From contig DATEGZ010000200.1 in assembly GCA_035279905.1 (NCBI GenBank), positions 19,425 to 83,424 of the forward strand: DNA of 64,000 nt, read 5' to 3'. Position numbers and translations under genes: made by a program. Numbering within the stretch: position 1 is the stretch's first letter; each line of letters opens with the position of its first letter. This DNA is from DATEGZ01 sp035279905. Lineage in GTDB: Bacteria; Acidobacteriota; Vicinamibacteria; Vicinamibacterales; SCN-69-37. The notes beneath the pieces were generated by a model that had not been told where the DNA came from, searched no databases, and was given only the letters and a program-made list of their open reading frames with translations. Below, piece by piece: positions 16,912 through 25,397 of the stretch.

Positions 16912-18002
16912 ACCTCGACCAACAGGAGCGGACGCCGACGATCGATTTGTCCGATCGCCCACCAGCACGCCTGTGGTGGCGCGGGCCGCTGCTCTGGACG
17001 GGCGGCGTGCTCCTCTACGCGCTCGTGCTCACGGTCCAGGTCGGACTGCCGCTGTCGATCTCGTTGCCATCGGCCGCGATCTACCTCTACTCGCTTGCGA
17101 TCATCTCGATCCCGGTACGGATGTGGATGCAGCGGTCGCTGTCGCGCGGCCGGCCCACGGCGTCACAGCTCACGTGGTACGTGCTCGCGGGCTTCGCGAC
17201 CGTCGGCCTCTGGTTCTGGGCCAACATGCTCTGGAACCGCTACACGATCGGGCCGGCGTATTGGTCGCTCGTCTACGCCGGCAACTGGATCTTCCAGCTG
17301 CTGTTCGCGGTCACCGTCTACGGCACGGTCGTCGGCTTGCAGCTGACCGCGCAAGCCTGGCGGCGCGAGCGCGAGCGCGATCGCCGCGAAGCGGAGCTGA
17401 TGTTGGTCGCGCGTGACGCCGAACTGGGCGCCATCCGCGCGCAGTTCCAGCCGCACTTCGTGCTCAACGCGCTCAACTCGCTCCTGGCGCTCATCGACAA
17501 GGACCCGGCGCTCGCGCGCACGATGGTCGTCCGGCTGGCGGACGTGATGAAGTCGGTGTTCGATCGCATGGACGTGCCCGCCGTGCCGCTCGAGCGCGAG
17601 CTCGACCTCGTCAAGGCGTACCTCGACGTCGAACGCATCCGCTTCGGCGCGCGGCTCAGCGCCGCGTTCGAGATCGACGATGCCGCGCGCGGCGTGCTCG
17701 TGCCGCCGTTTCTGCTGCAGCCGATCGTCGAGAACGCGGTGAAGCACGGCATCGCGCCGAGCGCGGCGCCGGGCACGGTGCGCGTGAGCGCAAAGGTGCG
17801 CGACGGACGACTCGATCTCGAAGTCCGCGACTCCGGCACCGGCGCGGCATCCGCGCCAGGCTCGGGCCGCGGTCTGGCGCTGACCCGCCGGCGTCTCGAG
17901 ACCGTTTATCAAAACGCGTACGAGCTGACGTTCGACCGGCAGCCGACCGGCACGTCCGTGCGCATCAGCATGCCGGCGGACGCGGCCCTCCATGTCGCGT
18001 GA
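16905..18002 (+). CDS. LytS-type sensor histidine kinase
   Basis: 365 aa if started at GTG 16905, which has AAAGGA just upstream and overlaps the previous stop; an ATG at 16863 would add 14 residues. Four membrane helices lie in the first 150 residues. The HisKA-like motif QFQPHFVLNALNSL carries the phospho-accepting His, followed by PLERELDLVKAYLDVERIR and the ATPase motifs PFLLQPIVENAVKHG (N box), DSGTG and GRGLALTRRRLE (G box, with Ala in place of the usual Asn). No separate extracellular sensor domain is visible, so the membrane part is the likely sensor. It overlaps the LytTR regulator by 11 bp. Confidence 0.92.
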   Translation: MVNLDQQERTPTIDLSDRPPARLWWRGPLLWTGGVLLYALVLTVQVGLPLSISLPSAAIYLYSLAIISIPVRMWMQRSLSRGRPTASQLTWYVLAGFATVGLWFWANMLWNRYTIGPAYWSLVYAGNWIFQLLFAVTVYGTVVGLQLTAQAWRRERERDRREAELMLVARDAELGAIRAQFQPHFVLNALNSLLALIDKDPALARTMVVRLADVMKSVFDRMDVPAVPLERELDLVKAYLDVERIRFGARLSAAFEIDDAARGVLVPPFLLQPIVENAVKHGIAPSAAPGTVRVSAKVRDGRLDLEVRDSGTGAASAPGSGRGLALTRRRLETVYQNAYELTFDRQPTGTSVRISMPADAALHVA

Positions 18003-18747
18003 GGTCCTGCGGCTGCTCATCGCGGACGACGAGCCGCTGGCGCGCGACCTGGCGCGGCGATACGCGTCCAGCCAGCCCGATGTCGAGGTCGTCTCGGAGT
18101 GCGCGTCGGGCGACGAGCTCGCGCGCGCGCTGCCGGAAGTCCGGCCGGACGTCGTGCTGCTCGACATCCGGATGCCCGGCGCGGACGTCTTCACCGTGCT
18201 CGAGCGCGAATCCGCGCGGCCCGATCGGCTGCCCGCCGTGATCTTCGCGACGGCCTACGACAGCTACGCCGTCCGCGCGTTCGATCTGAACGCTGTCGAC
18301 TACCTCGTCAAGCCGTACAGCGCGGATCGATTTGCCGAAGGGCTGCGCCGCGCGCGATCGCGCCAGGGATCCGAGCGCGCCGCCGACGGCCTCGCGCGCG
18401 TGATCCGCGACCTCGGCCCGCGCCCGGATCGCCTGCTCGTCCCCGACGGCCGCAAGATGGTCGCGATCGCGATCGACGACATTATCTGGATCAAGGCGGA
18501 AGACGACTACGCGCGCATCCACACCGCCACGCGCAGCTACCTGATCAGCCGGACGCTGAAAGATCTCGAAGGGCGGCTGGATCCGGATCGCTTCGTGCGC
18601 TTACATCGATCGGCGCTCGTGCAAGCGTCGCACATTCGGGAAGTGACGGCTGAGGGCGGGAGCCGGTACCGGGTGCGGCTCAGTGATGGGACGAACGTGC
18701 TCGTGAGCCGAACGCGCGCACCTGAGCTTCGGCGGTGGATGATCTAG
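17992..18747 (+). CDS. LytTR-family response regulator
   Basis: 251 aa. Receiver domain 1-120: acidic pair ADDEP, phospho-acceptor Asp in VVLLDIRMPG, Thr/Ala in FATAY and Lys in LVKPYS. The LytTR DNA-binding domain (about 145-250) has WIKAEDDYARIHT, LKDLEGRLDPDRFVRLHRSALV and GSRYRVRLSDGTNVLVSR, all typical. Paired with the overlapping kinase it forms a two-component system; targets could be the upstream receptor operon, but I see no clear LytTR direct-repeat site. The gene end faces a GGTTCC inverted repeat. Confidence 0.94.
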   Translation: MSREVLRLLIADDEPLARDLARRYASSQPDVEVVSECASGDELARALPEVRPDVVLLDIRMPGADVFTVLERESARPDRLPAVIFATAYDSYAVRAFDLNAVDYLVKPYSADRFAEGLRRARSRQGSERAADGLARVIRDLGPRPDRLLVPDGRKMVAIAIDDIIWIKAEDDYARIHTATRSYLISRTLKDLEGRLDPDRFVRLHRSALVQASHIREVTAEGGSRYRVRLSDGTNVLVSRTRAPELRRWMI

Positions 18748-18757
18748 TGATCCTTGT

Positions 18758-18882
18758 GGTTCCGGGGTTCCGGGGTTCCGGGGTTCCGAGGTTCCGGGGT
18801 TCGCTGGCCACGACAGCGGTCTGCAAGACGTGATCACGATCGGCAGAACCCCGGAACCGCGGAACCTCGGAACCCCGGAACC
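18758..18882. repeat. GGTTCCGG octamer inverted repeat between convergent genes
   Basis: Left array: five octamers GGTTCCGG/A at 18758-18797. Right array: GAACCCCG/GAACCGCG/GAACCTCG words at 18846-18882. The arms face each other around a loop of about 45 nt. Together they fill the 134-bp space between the LytTR regulator stop (18747) and the VWA protein stop (18882-18884); the last repeat base is the first base of that stop codon. Possible roles are bidirectional termination, RNase III processing of convergent mRNAs, or a mobile palindromic element. Confidence 0.85.
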
Positions 18883-20828
18883 TACTGTGTCTTTCGAATG
18901 GTGGCCGTCACAGTGCCCGTAACGTTCCCCGCTTCGACGACGGACGCACGAATCAAGTACGTCCCCGCCTGCAGATCGTCCACAGGCAGCTCCGCGATCG
19001 CCTGGCGCGTGGTACCGACGAGCTCGGGCGTGATCTCGCGCTCGATCAGCGTGGTCTCGCTGCCCGGAGCCGTCAGCGTAAAGCGTACGACCGCCTCCGG
19101 CGGGTTCGCGGTGTCGGGATAGAGCTCCAGCGACGCACCGATCGTTGTCGCGCCGTCGGGCACCCGCTCGAGCGCGAGGAACCGTGGCTGCCGGTCCGCG
19201 CCCGCCCACATCGTGAACAGATCGCTCACCGAGAACGATCCGAAGTGCGCGAGACCGGCCGTGAGGCCGTGCTCGACGCTGCCGATGTTGCCTTTGCCGT
19301 CCGCAACGACGAACCGCAGGCGGTACTTGCCGGTCTCGATCGGCACGGGAAACGCGAGCAGGTAGTCTTCCCCGGGACTTGGCACCGGCACGTCACGGCG
19401 TCCCGCCTGCTTGATCTCGCCCGCCTCGTTGACGAGCCCGTACATCGCGATGAGCGGCCCCTGCACGCTCGACGGCACCTGGACGTTGACGCCAAGCTGC
19501 AGCCCACTGCTGTTCGGATCGTGCCGCTGCGCGGTGCCGAGCGCGATCGGCACGCCAAACGCGACGCCGCCCTGCGCGAGCGTGGTCTTCAGCTGCTCGG
19601 CGATCGGCACGGCCTCGGGCGCGACCGAGGCCATCAGCGCCTCGCGGTTCACGCGCACCGTCGTGCCGGACGTCTTCACGGACACCTTCGTCGCCAAATA
19701 CCGGCGCTTGTCCGTGACCACGGGCGCCTCGACGCCGAGGCGATAGAACCCGGACGTCTCCGCCTCGATGCGCTTGAAGAAGCGATCCGCCTGTCCCACG
19801 ACGAGAAACGCCGTGCCGCCAGCGTTTTCGGCCACGGTCTGCGCGCCGGAATTCAGAAACCGGCCTTCGCTCACACGCGCGTCCCTCCGCGCGAACCCGG
19901 TGTCGCGCATGTCGATGTCCTCGGGGATCTCGCTGAGCGCGTAAAACTGCACGCCATTCTCCGCCGCGGCGCGGCCGAGCGGCGCGAGCTGGCGCTGCAA
20001 GTCCAGCTCGGTGCCGATCGCGACGCCGGCCGACATCGCGATCACGATCTTCGGTGCCGGCGCCAGCTTGAGGAGTCTCATCAGCTGCTGAACAGCCGCG
20101 AGCTGCATCGCCGTGGTGTGCGTCACCTGCTGCGCGTACGCGCGCCCAGCCGCTTCGACGATCGGCGTGCACTGATCGACGGGCAGACTGAGCTCAGGAC
20201 ACTCCCGCGCCGCGACCATGCCGAGCGTCTCGCGCGGCAGGCCGCGGTCGATGTCGATGGCCTCCGGCACCGAGATGTAGAACGGCGCCGTGATGTTGTC
20301 GTTGCGCCCGATCATCTTCTTGTCGTGCAGCGCCGCAAGGACCGCCGCGCGATCGCGCGTTGGATTCACCGTCGGGCCCAGCCCGCTCGTCGTCGTGATG
20401 CCGATGAGATCGTCCACGTCGAAGCTGTCGAGCATGCGCTCGGCGGCGACGAGCAACGCCTTGCCTGGGCCCGGCTTGTACGACAAATCGTCGAAGAGCA
20501 GCACGACGACGCGGCCGCCGCGACGCGCAGGCGCGGCCTGCCCCGGCTGGTTCGTCGTCTGGCGCGCCTCAGCCGTCGATCCGGCCGCGCTGCCGAACTC
20601 GAGAAAGTCGAGCGCGCGCACCGGCCGCGCCTGCTTCTCGAGCGTGACGACGAAGTCCTCGGGCTTGAGCCCACGGACGGGCTTGCCGTCCTTGTCCACG
20701 ACGGTGACGTCGAGCGTCACGAGCTCGACGCCGCCGCGGAAGACGGGCTGAGGTGTCTGCTGCGCTCGAGGCGCCGCGACGAACACGGCGAGCGTGGCAA
20801 TCAAGATCGCGCGGCGCATTGGGGCCAT
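18882..20828 (-). CDS. Exported VWFA-related Acidobacterial domain protein (copy A)
   Basis: 648 aa with a signal peptide (MRRAILIATLAVFVAAPRAQ). The family opening FRGGVELVTLDVTVVDKDGKPVRGLKPEDF leads into a von Willebrand A-like region where the first strand reads VVVLLFDDLSY, a degenerate MIDAS. The C-terminal half is beta-rich with HFGSFSVSDLFTMWAG. The family is abundant in Acidobacteria and of unknown function; VWA folds usually bind proteins or metal. The adjacent gene (copy B) encodes a near-identical protein of the same length, with a 29-bp gap between them. The possible start codons at 20828 and 20819 differ by three residues. Confidence 0.9.
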   Translation of the reverse strand: MAPMRRAILIATLAVFVAAPRAQQTPQPVFRGGVELVTLDVTVVDKDGKPVRGLKPEDFVVTLEKQARPVRALDFLEFGSAAGSTAEARQTTNQPGQAAPARRGGRVVVLLFDDLSYKPGPGKALLVAAERMLDSFDVDDLIGITTTSGLGPTVNPTRDRAAVLAALHDKKMIGRNDNITAPFYISVPEAIDIDRGLPRETLGMVAARECPELSLPVDQCTPIVEAAGRAYAQQVTHTTAMQLAAVQQLMRLLKLAPAPKIVIAMSAGVAIGTELDLQRQLAPLGRAAAENGVQFYALSEIPEDIDMRDTGFARRDARVSEGRFLNSGAQTVAENAGGTAFLVVGQADRFFKRIEAETSGFYRLGVEAPVVTDKRRYLATKVSVKTSGTTVRVNREALMASVAPEAVPIAEQLKTTLAQGGVAFGVPIALGTAQRHDPNSSGLQLGVNVQVPSSVQGPLIAMYGLVNEAGEIKQAGRRDVPVPSPGEDYLLAFPVPIETGKYRLRFVVADGKGNIGSVEHGLTAGLAHFGSFSVSDLFTMWAGADRQPRFLALERVPDGATTIGASLELYPDTANPPEAVVRFTLTAPGSETTLIEREITPELVGTTRQAIAELPVDDLQAGTYLIRASVVEAGNVTGTVTATIRKTQ

Positions 20829-20834
20829 GTTATT

Positions 20835-20856
20835 GGTTCCGAGGTTCCCCGGAACC
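20835..20856. repeat. Short GGTTCC/GGAACC hairpin between tandem VWA genes
   Basis: GGTTCC (20835-20840) and GGTTCC-CC-GGAACC (20843-20856) lie in the 29-bp gap between the start of VWA copy A and the stop of VWA copy B. This is a minimal member of the GGTTCC word family, possibly a remnant. It could modulate expression between the two genes. Confidence 0.6.
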
Positions 20857-20857
20857 C

Positions 20858-22804
20858 TTATTGTCCTTTTCTGATCGTCGACGTCACGGTGCCCGTCACA
20901 GTCCCCGCCTCCACGACCGCCGCATGAATCACGTACGCCCCGGGCTGCAGATCGTCCACCGGCAGCTCGGCGATCGCCTGGCGCGTGGCGCCGACGAGCT
21001 CGGGTGTGATCTCGCGCTCGATGAGCGCGGTCTCGCTGCCCAGAGCGGTCAGCGTGAAGCGCACGACCACCTCCGGCGGGTTCGCGGCGTCGGGATAGAG
21101 CTCGAGCGACGCGCCGACGGTCGCCGCGCCTTCAGGCAGGCGCTCGAGCGCGAGGAACCGTGGCTGGCGATCCGCGCCGGCCCACATCGTGAACAAGTCG
21201 CTCACGGAGAACGATCCGAAATGCGCGAGGCCCGCCGTGACGCCGTGTTCGACGCTGCCGATGTTGCCTTTGGCGTCGGCGATGACGAAGCGCACGCGGT
21301 ATCTTCCGGATTCGATCGGCACCGGAAACGCGAGCAGGTAGTCTTCTCCGGGATTTGGCACCGGCACGTCGCGGCGTCCAGCCTGTTTGATCTCGCCCGC
21401 CTCGTTGACGAGGCCGTACATCGCGATGAGCGGCCCCGGCACGCTCGACGGCACCTGGACGTTCACGCCAAGCTGCAGCGCGCTGCTCGAGGGATCGCGG
21501 CGCTGCGCCGTCCCGAGCGCGATCGGCACGCCAAACGCGACGCCGCCCTGCGCCAGCGTCGTCTTCAATTGCTCGGCAATCGGCACGGCCTCGGGCGCGA
21601 CCGCGGCCAGGAGCGCCTCACGATTCACGCGCACCGTCGCGCCCGACGTCTTGACCGACACTTTCGTCGCGAGATACCGGTGCTTGTCGGTCAACACCGG
21701 CGCCTCGACGCCGAGACGATAGAACCCTGACGTCTCCGCTTCGATGCGCTTGAAAAATCGATCGGCCTGTCCAACGACAAGAAACGCGGTACCGCCGGCG
21801 TTTTCCGCGACCGTCTGCGCGCCGGAGTTCAAGAACCGGCCTTCCTGGACCCGCGCGGCCGCGCGCGCCTGCGTCCGTTCGGATAAGTCAACGAGATCCG
21901 GAAGCTCGCTCATCGCGTAGAACTGCACGCCATTTTCCGCCGCCGCGCGCCCGAGCGGCGCGAGCTGGCGCTGCAGGTCGAGCTCCGTGCCGATCGCGAC
22001 GCCGGCAGAAAGCGCGATGATGACCTTCGGTGCCGGCGCGTTCTTGATCAGCCCCATGAGCGTCTGAAACGCCGCGAGCTGCATCGCCGTGCTGTGCGTG
22101 ATCTGCTGCGCGTACGCACGTCCGGCCGCGGCCACCATGTACTTGCAGACGTCGACTTGAATACCCAACTCTCCACACTCGCGGCCGGCAACTGCGTCCA
22201 GCGTCTCGCGCGGGAAGTCGCGGTCGATCTCGATGGCCTCGTCCACCGCGATGTAGAACGGCGCCGTGATGTTGTCGTTGCGCCCGATCATCTTCTTGTC
22301 GTGCAGCGCCGCGAGGACCGCGGCGCGATCGCGCGTCGGATTGACCGTCGGGCCCAGCCCGCTCGTCGTGGTGATCCCGATCAAGTCGTCCACGTCGAAG
22401 GTGCCGATCATCCGCTCGGCCGCGACCAGCAAACCCTTGCCCGTGATCCCCGGCTTGTAGGACAGATCGTCGAAGAGGATGACGATGGCGCGTCCGCCGC
22501 GGCGGGCGGGCTGCGCCTGACCGGCTTGATTCGTCGTTTGACGCGCGTCGGCGGTCGATCCGGCCGCGCTCCCGAACTCGAGGAAATCGAGCGCGCGCAC
22601 CGGCCGCGGCTGCTTCTCGAGCGTAACGACGAAATCCTCGGGCTTGAGGCCGCGGACGGGCTTGCCGTCCTTGTCGATCACCGTGACGTCCAGCGTGACG
22701 AGATCGACGCCGCCGCGGAACACGGGCTGTTGAGGAGTCTGCTGCGCCGCGAGCGCCGCGGCGAAGACGAGCAGCGCCGTCGAGGTCAAAGCCGGGCGGC
22801 GCAT
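20858..22804 (-). CDS. Exported VWFA-related Acidobacterial domain protein (copy B)
   Basis: 648 aa, the same length as copy A and very similar over the whole chain by eye. Long blocks are identical (for example VDDLIGITTTSGLGPTVNP and GRFLNSGAQTVAENAGG). Differences cluster after the VWA strand, where copy A has ARECPELSLPVDQCTP and copy B has GRECGELGIQVDVCKY, and around the DTGFARRDAR segment. This is a tandem duplication with local divergence, suggesting two partners or substrates. It has a signal peptide (ALTSTALLVFAAALAAQ) and lies 3 bp from the yajQ stop, so it is probably in the same transcript as YajQ. Confidence 0.9.
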   Translation of the reverse strand: MRRPALTSTALLVFAAALAAQQTPQQPVFRGGVDLVTLDVTVIDKDGKPVRGLKPEDFVVTLEKQPRPVRALDFLEFGSAAGSTADARQTTNQAGQAQPARRGGRAIVILFDDLSYKPGITGKGLLVAAERMIGTFDVDDLIGITTTSGLGPTVNPTRDRAAVLAALHDKKMIGRNDNITAPFYIAVDEAIEIDRDFPRETLDAVAGRECGELGIQVDVCKYMVAAAGRAYAQQITHSTAMQLAAFQTLMGLIKNAPAPKVIIALSAGVAIGTELDLQRQLAPLGRAAAENGVQFYAMSELPDLVDLSERTQARAAARVQEGRFLNSGAQTVAENAGGTAFLVVGQADRFFKRIEAETSGFYRLGVEAPVLTDKHRYLATKVSVKTSGATVRVNREALLAAVAPEAVPIAEQLKTTLAQGGVAFGVPIALGTAQRRDPSSSALQLGVNVQVPSSVPGPLIAMYGLVNEAGEIKQAGRRDVPVPNPGEDYLLAFPVPIESGRYRVRFVIADAKGNIGSVEHGVTAGLAHFGSFSVSDLFTMWAGADRQPRFLALERLPEGAATVGASLELYPDAANPPEVVVRFTLTALGSETALIEREITPELVGATRQAIAELPVDDLQPGAYVIHAAVVEAGTVTGTVTSTIRKGQ

Positions 22805-22807
22805 GGT

Positions 22808-23311
22808 TCACTCTCGATAATTGCCGAACTGCAGCTCCACGCCAAAGTCCTGCGCCTTGAGCACACGAATCGCCGCCTGCAGCTCGTCCTTCGAGGGCGA
22901 CGAGACGCGCAGCTGATCGCCCTGGATCGCGGCCTGGATCTTCTTCAGTTTCTGGTCCTTGATGAACTTCACGATATCGCGCGCGGCCTCGATGGGAATC
23001 CCCTGCTGCAGCGTGATCGTGCGGGACACGAGCCCGCCCGCGACCGGCAGCACGTCGCCCGCCTTGAGGTTCTTGACCGGCACGCCACGGCGGACCATGC
23101 GCGTCTGGAGAATGTCCCAGACCGCGTCCATCTTGAAGTTGTCGTCCGCGAGGATCTCGATGACGTTTTCCGCCCGCTTGAAGTCGATCGCCGACTTGGA
23201 ACCCTTGAAGTCGTAGCGCTGCGCGAGCTCTTTCCGCGCCTGGTTGACCGCGTTGTCGACCTCCTGCAGGTCAACTTTGGAGGTCACGTCGAATGATGCC
23301 TGTCCGGCCAT
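22808..23311 (-). CDS. yajQ: YajQ-family nucleotide-binding protein
   Basis: 167 aa, full family length. The sequence shows the two-subdomain fold with family landmarks: MAGQASFDVTSKVDLQEVDNA at the start (split here), KELAQRYDFKGSKSAIDF, ILADDNFKM, and the ending KAQDFGVELQFGNYR. YajQ proteins bind nucleotides and RNA, and some (Xanthomonas Clp partner) bind cyclic di-GMP. It is cytosolic. It is the first gene of the minus-strand run with the two VWA proteins and is divergent from the sigma factor; the start codons are only about 35 bp apart, so the promoters must overlap. Confidence 0.95.
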   Translation of the reverse strand: MAGQASFDVTSKVDLQEVDNAVNQARKELAQRYDFKGSKSAIDFKRAENVIEILADDNFKMDAVWDILQTRMVRRGVPVKNLKAGDVLPVAGGLVSRTITLQQGIPIEAARDIVKFIKDQKLKKIQAAIQGDQLRVSSPSKDELQAAIRVLKAQDFGVELQFGNYRE

Positions 23312-23345
23312 GCGGAGTCATCGTACTCCGATCTATCATGCACGC

Positions 23346-24242
23346 GTGCTGCCCATTGCCGATGGGCTGTTCCAGCGCCTGCACGCCCAGGCGAACGCGG
23401 AGCGCTGGCACGTCCCCCTGGCGCCGTTCAGCGCCGCCCTGGCCGCGAGCGCCGGCAAAGCCTTCGCGACCGGTGACTACGACGCACGCGAGGTCGAGCG
23501 GTATCTCACCTCCCTCCACCTCGAGGACCTCGCGCTCGCCTGCGGGTGCGCGGCGGGCGACGAGGACGCGTGGGAGCACTTCGTCGGCGAGTATCGGCCC
23601 CCGCTCTATCGCGCCGCCGACGCGATGGACCCCTCAGGCGGCGCGCGCGAGCTCGTCGACGCGCTCTACGGCGATCTGTTCGGTGTGGCCACGAGCGGCG
23701 CCGATCGGCAATCCCTGTTTCGCTATTTTCACGGCCGGAGCAGCCTCGCGACCTGGCTGCGCGCGGTCTTGTCGCAGCGGGTCGTCGATCGCGCGCGCGC
23801 GGCCAAGCGGCACGAGGATCTTCCGGCTGAGGATTCGCCGCAGGCGATCGCCGCGCCCGAGCGGCTCGATGACCCCGAGCGCGACCGCGACTTGCACCTG
23901 CTGCAGGATGCGCTGGCCCACGCGGTCAACGGCCTGGAGACGCGCGACCGGCTTCGGCTGCGGTGTTACTACGCGCAGGGGCTGACGCTCGCCGAGACCG
24001 GGCGGCTGACCCGCGAGTCCGAGGCGACCGTCTCGCGTCACCTCGCACAAACCCGGCGCACGATTCGCGAAGACGTGGAGCGCCGCCTGCACGCGATCGG
24101 CCTGACGGACGCGCAAATCGCGCTGTGTGTGGCCACGGCCACCGCCGACGCCGGTCCGATGGACGTGCAGACGATCCTCGGCGTCGCCCCCGCGCGCAAG
24201 GAATCGCCGGTCGTTCGTTCTACGGAGGAGAAGGCGCCATGA
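23346..24242 (+). CDS. Sigma-70-family (ECF-like) sigma factor
   Basis: 298 aa from GTG 23346; an ATG at 23310 would overlap the divergent yajQ start codon and is less likely. Region 2 is visible around CAAGDEDAWEHFVGEYRPPLYRAA (split) and LATWLRAVLSQRVVDRAR; region 4 around LETRDRLRLRCYYAQGLTLAETG and SEATVSRHLAQTRRTI. It is longer than a standard ECF factor, with about 60 extra N-terminal residues and a C-terminal tail. The stop overlaps the anti-sigma start (ATGA, preceded by GGAGGAG), so both are made together, and the pair probably controls its own operon and possibly the DUF4139 gene. Confidence 0.85.
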   Translation: MLPIADGLFQRLHAQANAERWHVPLAPFSAALAASAGKAFATGDYDAREVERYLTSLHLEDLALACGCAAGDEDAWEHFVGEYRPPLYRAADAMDPSGGARELVDALYGDLFGVATSGADRQSLFRYFHGRSSLATWLRAVLSQRVVDRARAAKRHEDLPAEDSPQAIAAPERLDDPERDRDLHLLQDALAHAVNGLETRDRLRLRCYYAQGLTLAETGRLTRESEATVSRHLAQTRRTIREDVERRLHAIGLTDAQIALCVATATADAGPMDVQTILGVAPARKESPVVRSTEEKAP

Positions 24243-25324
24243 CCGACGCTCCGCGGCGCGACGAGTCGACCGAGGCCCTGCTCCGCCGGACCTTGAGCCC
24301 GGGCCAGGAGCCGGAGACGGCCGAGGCCTGTCTGGACGGCGAGACCGCGGCGGCCTGGCTCGACGGGAAGCTCCACGGTGGCGCGCTCGAGCGCGCCCGG
24401 ACGCACACCGCCGACTGCGCGCGATGCCAGGCGCTGATGGCCACGTTCGTGAGAGCGGAAGCCGGATTCGTCCAGCCCGGGGCGCCGGCTCGTCCGGCGG
24501 CGGTCGTCGAAGAGGCCCCACGGCGCCAGTGGTGGATCTGGGTGGTCCCTGTGCTGGTGCCCGCTGCCGCCGTCGTGATTGCCGTGACGCTGCCACGAAG
24601 CAAGCCGCCTGCCACTCCGACGTCCGCGGCGGCTCCAGCGCCGGATCAGTCGAAGCTCGCCGATGCAAAAAACGCGGCCGTGCAAACGCCGGCCTTCGAA
24701 GAGAAGAAGGCCGAGGAGCCCGCGAAGATCGACGCGCAGAAAGACGTCGATCAAGCCGGCAGGCTGGACAAGAAGCGCCAGCAGGACGCGTTGAACCGCG
24801 CGGCTGCGCCGGCCGCCGCGACCAAATCCGCAAACGAGGTCGCCGCGGCCGCGCCTCCGCCACCGACGCAACCCACGCCCGCGGCGGCCCCGGCTCGAGA
24901 CGAGGCGCGGACGCGCGAGCTGGTGCAGGCGCAGCCTCTGAAGCGCGATGAAATTGGCTCGCCGGATCCGCTGGTGCGCTGGCGTCTTCGCCGCCGCACC
25001 GTCGAGAAGTCGATCGACGGCGGCAAGTCGTGGACCGCGGTGCCGACCGGCCTCGACGCCGAGTGGACCGCGGGCGCCGCGCCCACGCCCACGGCGTTCT
25101 GGATCGTTGGCCGCGGCGGCATGATCGCGCGGTCGACCGACGGACGCGCGTTTGAGCGCCTCCCGTTCCCGGAATTGACAGATCTGTCAGCCGTGCAGGC
25201 CACCGACGCGCAGACCGCGACGGTTTCGTCAGCCGACGGCCACACCTTCTCCACCACCGACGGCGGCCGCTCCTGGGCCCGCCGCGACCTGCAAGAAAAG
25301 CAGGCGGCTCCGTTCAGGGAATAG
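24239..25324 (+). CDS. Anti-sigma factor with zinc finger and YCF48/BNR-like C-terminus
   Basis: 361 aa. The N-terminal zf-HC2-like motif is H-x3-C-x2-C (HTADCARC, about residues 58-65). One membrane helix follows (WWIWVVPVLVPAAAVVIAVTL), then a Pro/Ala/Lys-rich linker of about 120 residues. The C-terminal 110 residues look like part of a YCF48/BNR propeller (EKSIDGGKSWTAVPTG, IARSTDGRAFERLPFP, STTDGGRSW). Family knowledge: the cytosolic zinc-finger part sequesters the sigma factor. The exported propeller-like tail is the likely signal input. Coupled by 4-bp overlap to the sigma gene. Confidence 0.85.
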   Translation: MTDAPRRDESTEALLRRTLSPGQEPETAEACLDGETAAAWLDGKLHGGALERARTHTADCARCQALMATFVRAEAGFVQPGAPARPAAVVEEAPRRQWWIWVVPVLVPAAAVVIAVTLPRSKPPATPTSAAAPAPDQSKLADAKNAAVQTPAFEEKKAEEPAKIDAQKDVDQAGRLDKKRQQDALNRAAAPAAATKSANEVAAAAPPPPTQPTPAAAPARDEARTRELVQAQPLKRDEIGSPDPLVRWRLRRRTVEKSIDGGKSWTAVPTGLDAEWTAGAAPTPTAFWIVGRGGMIARSTDGRAFERLPFPELTDLSAVQATDAQTATVSSADGHTFSTTDGGRSWARRDLQEKQAAPFRE

Positions 25325-25327
25325 CGA

Positions 25328-25371
25328 CACCGATCAGGCACCAGGCACCAGGCACTAGCACTTGATCGGTG
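25328..25371. repeat. Heptamer tract CAGGCAC inside a perfect hairpin
   Basis: CACCGATCA (25328-25336) and TGATCGGTG (25363-25371) form a perfect 9-bp stem. The loop holds CAGGCAC repeated three times (25335-25355). It starts 3 bp after the anti-sigma stop and ends about 27 bp before the next ATG. Likely a processing or attenuation hairpin between the two genes, and another member of the word-repeat hairpin class. Confidence 0.75.
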
Positions 25372-25397
25372 CGATTTCCTGAGAGGAGACGTGTCCC

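Noticed and set aside
19245..21730. Plus-strand frames of 325 to 560 codons across the VWA genes
   Set aside because: They mirror the duplicated minus-strand genes and are Arg/His/Asp-rich, without domains or ribosome sites; codon use fits shadows.
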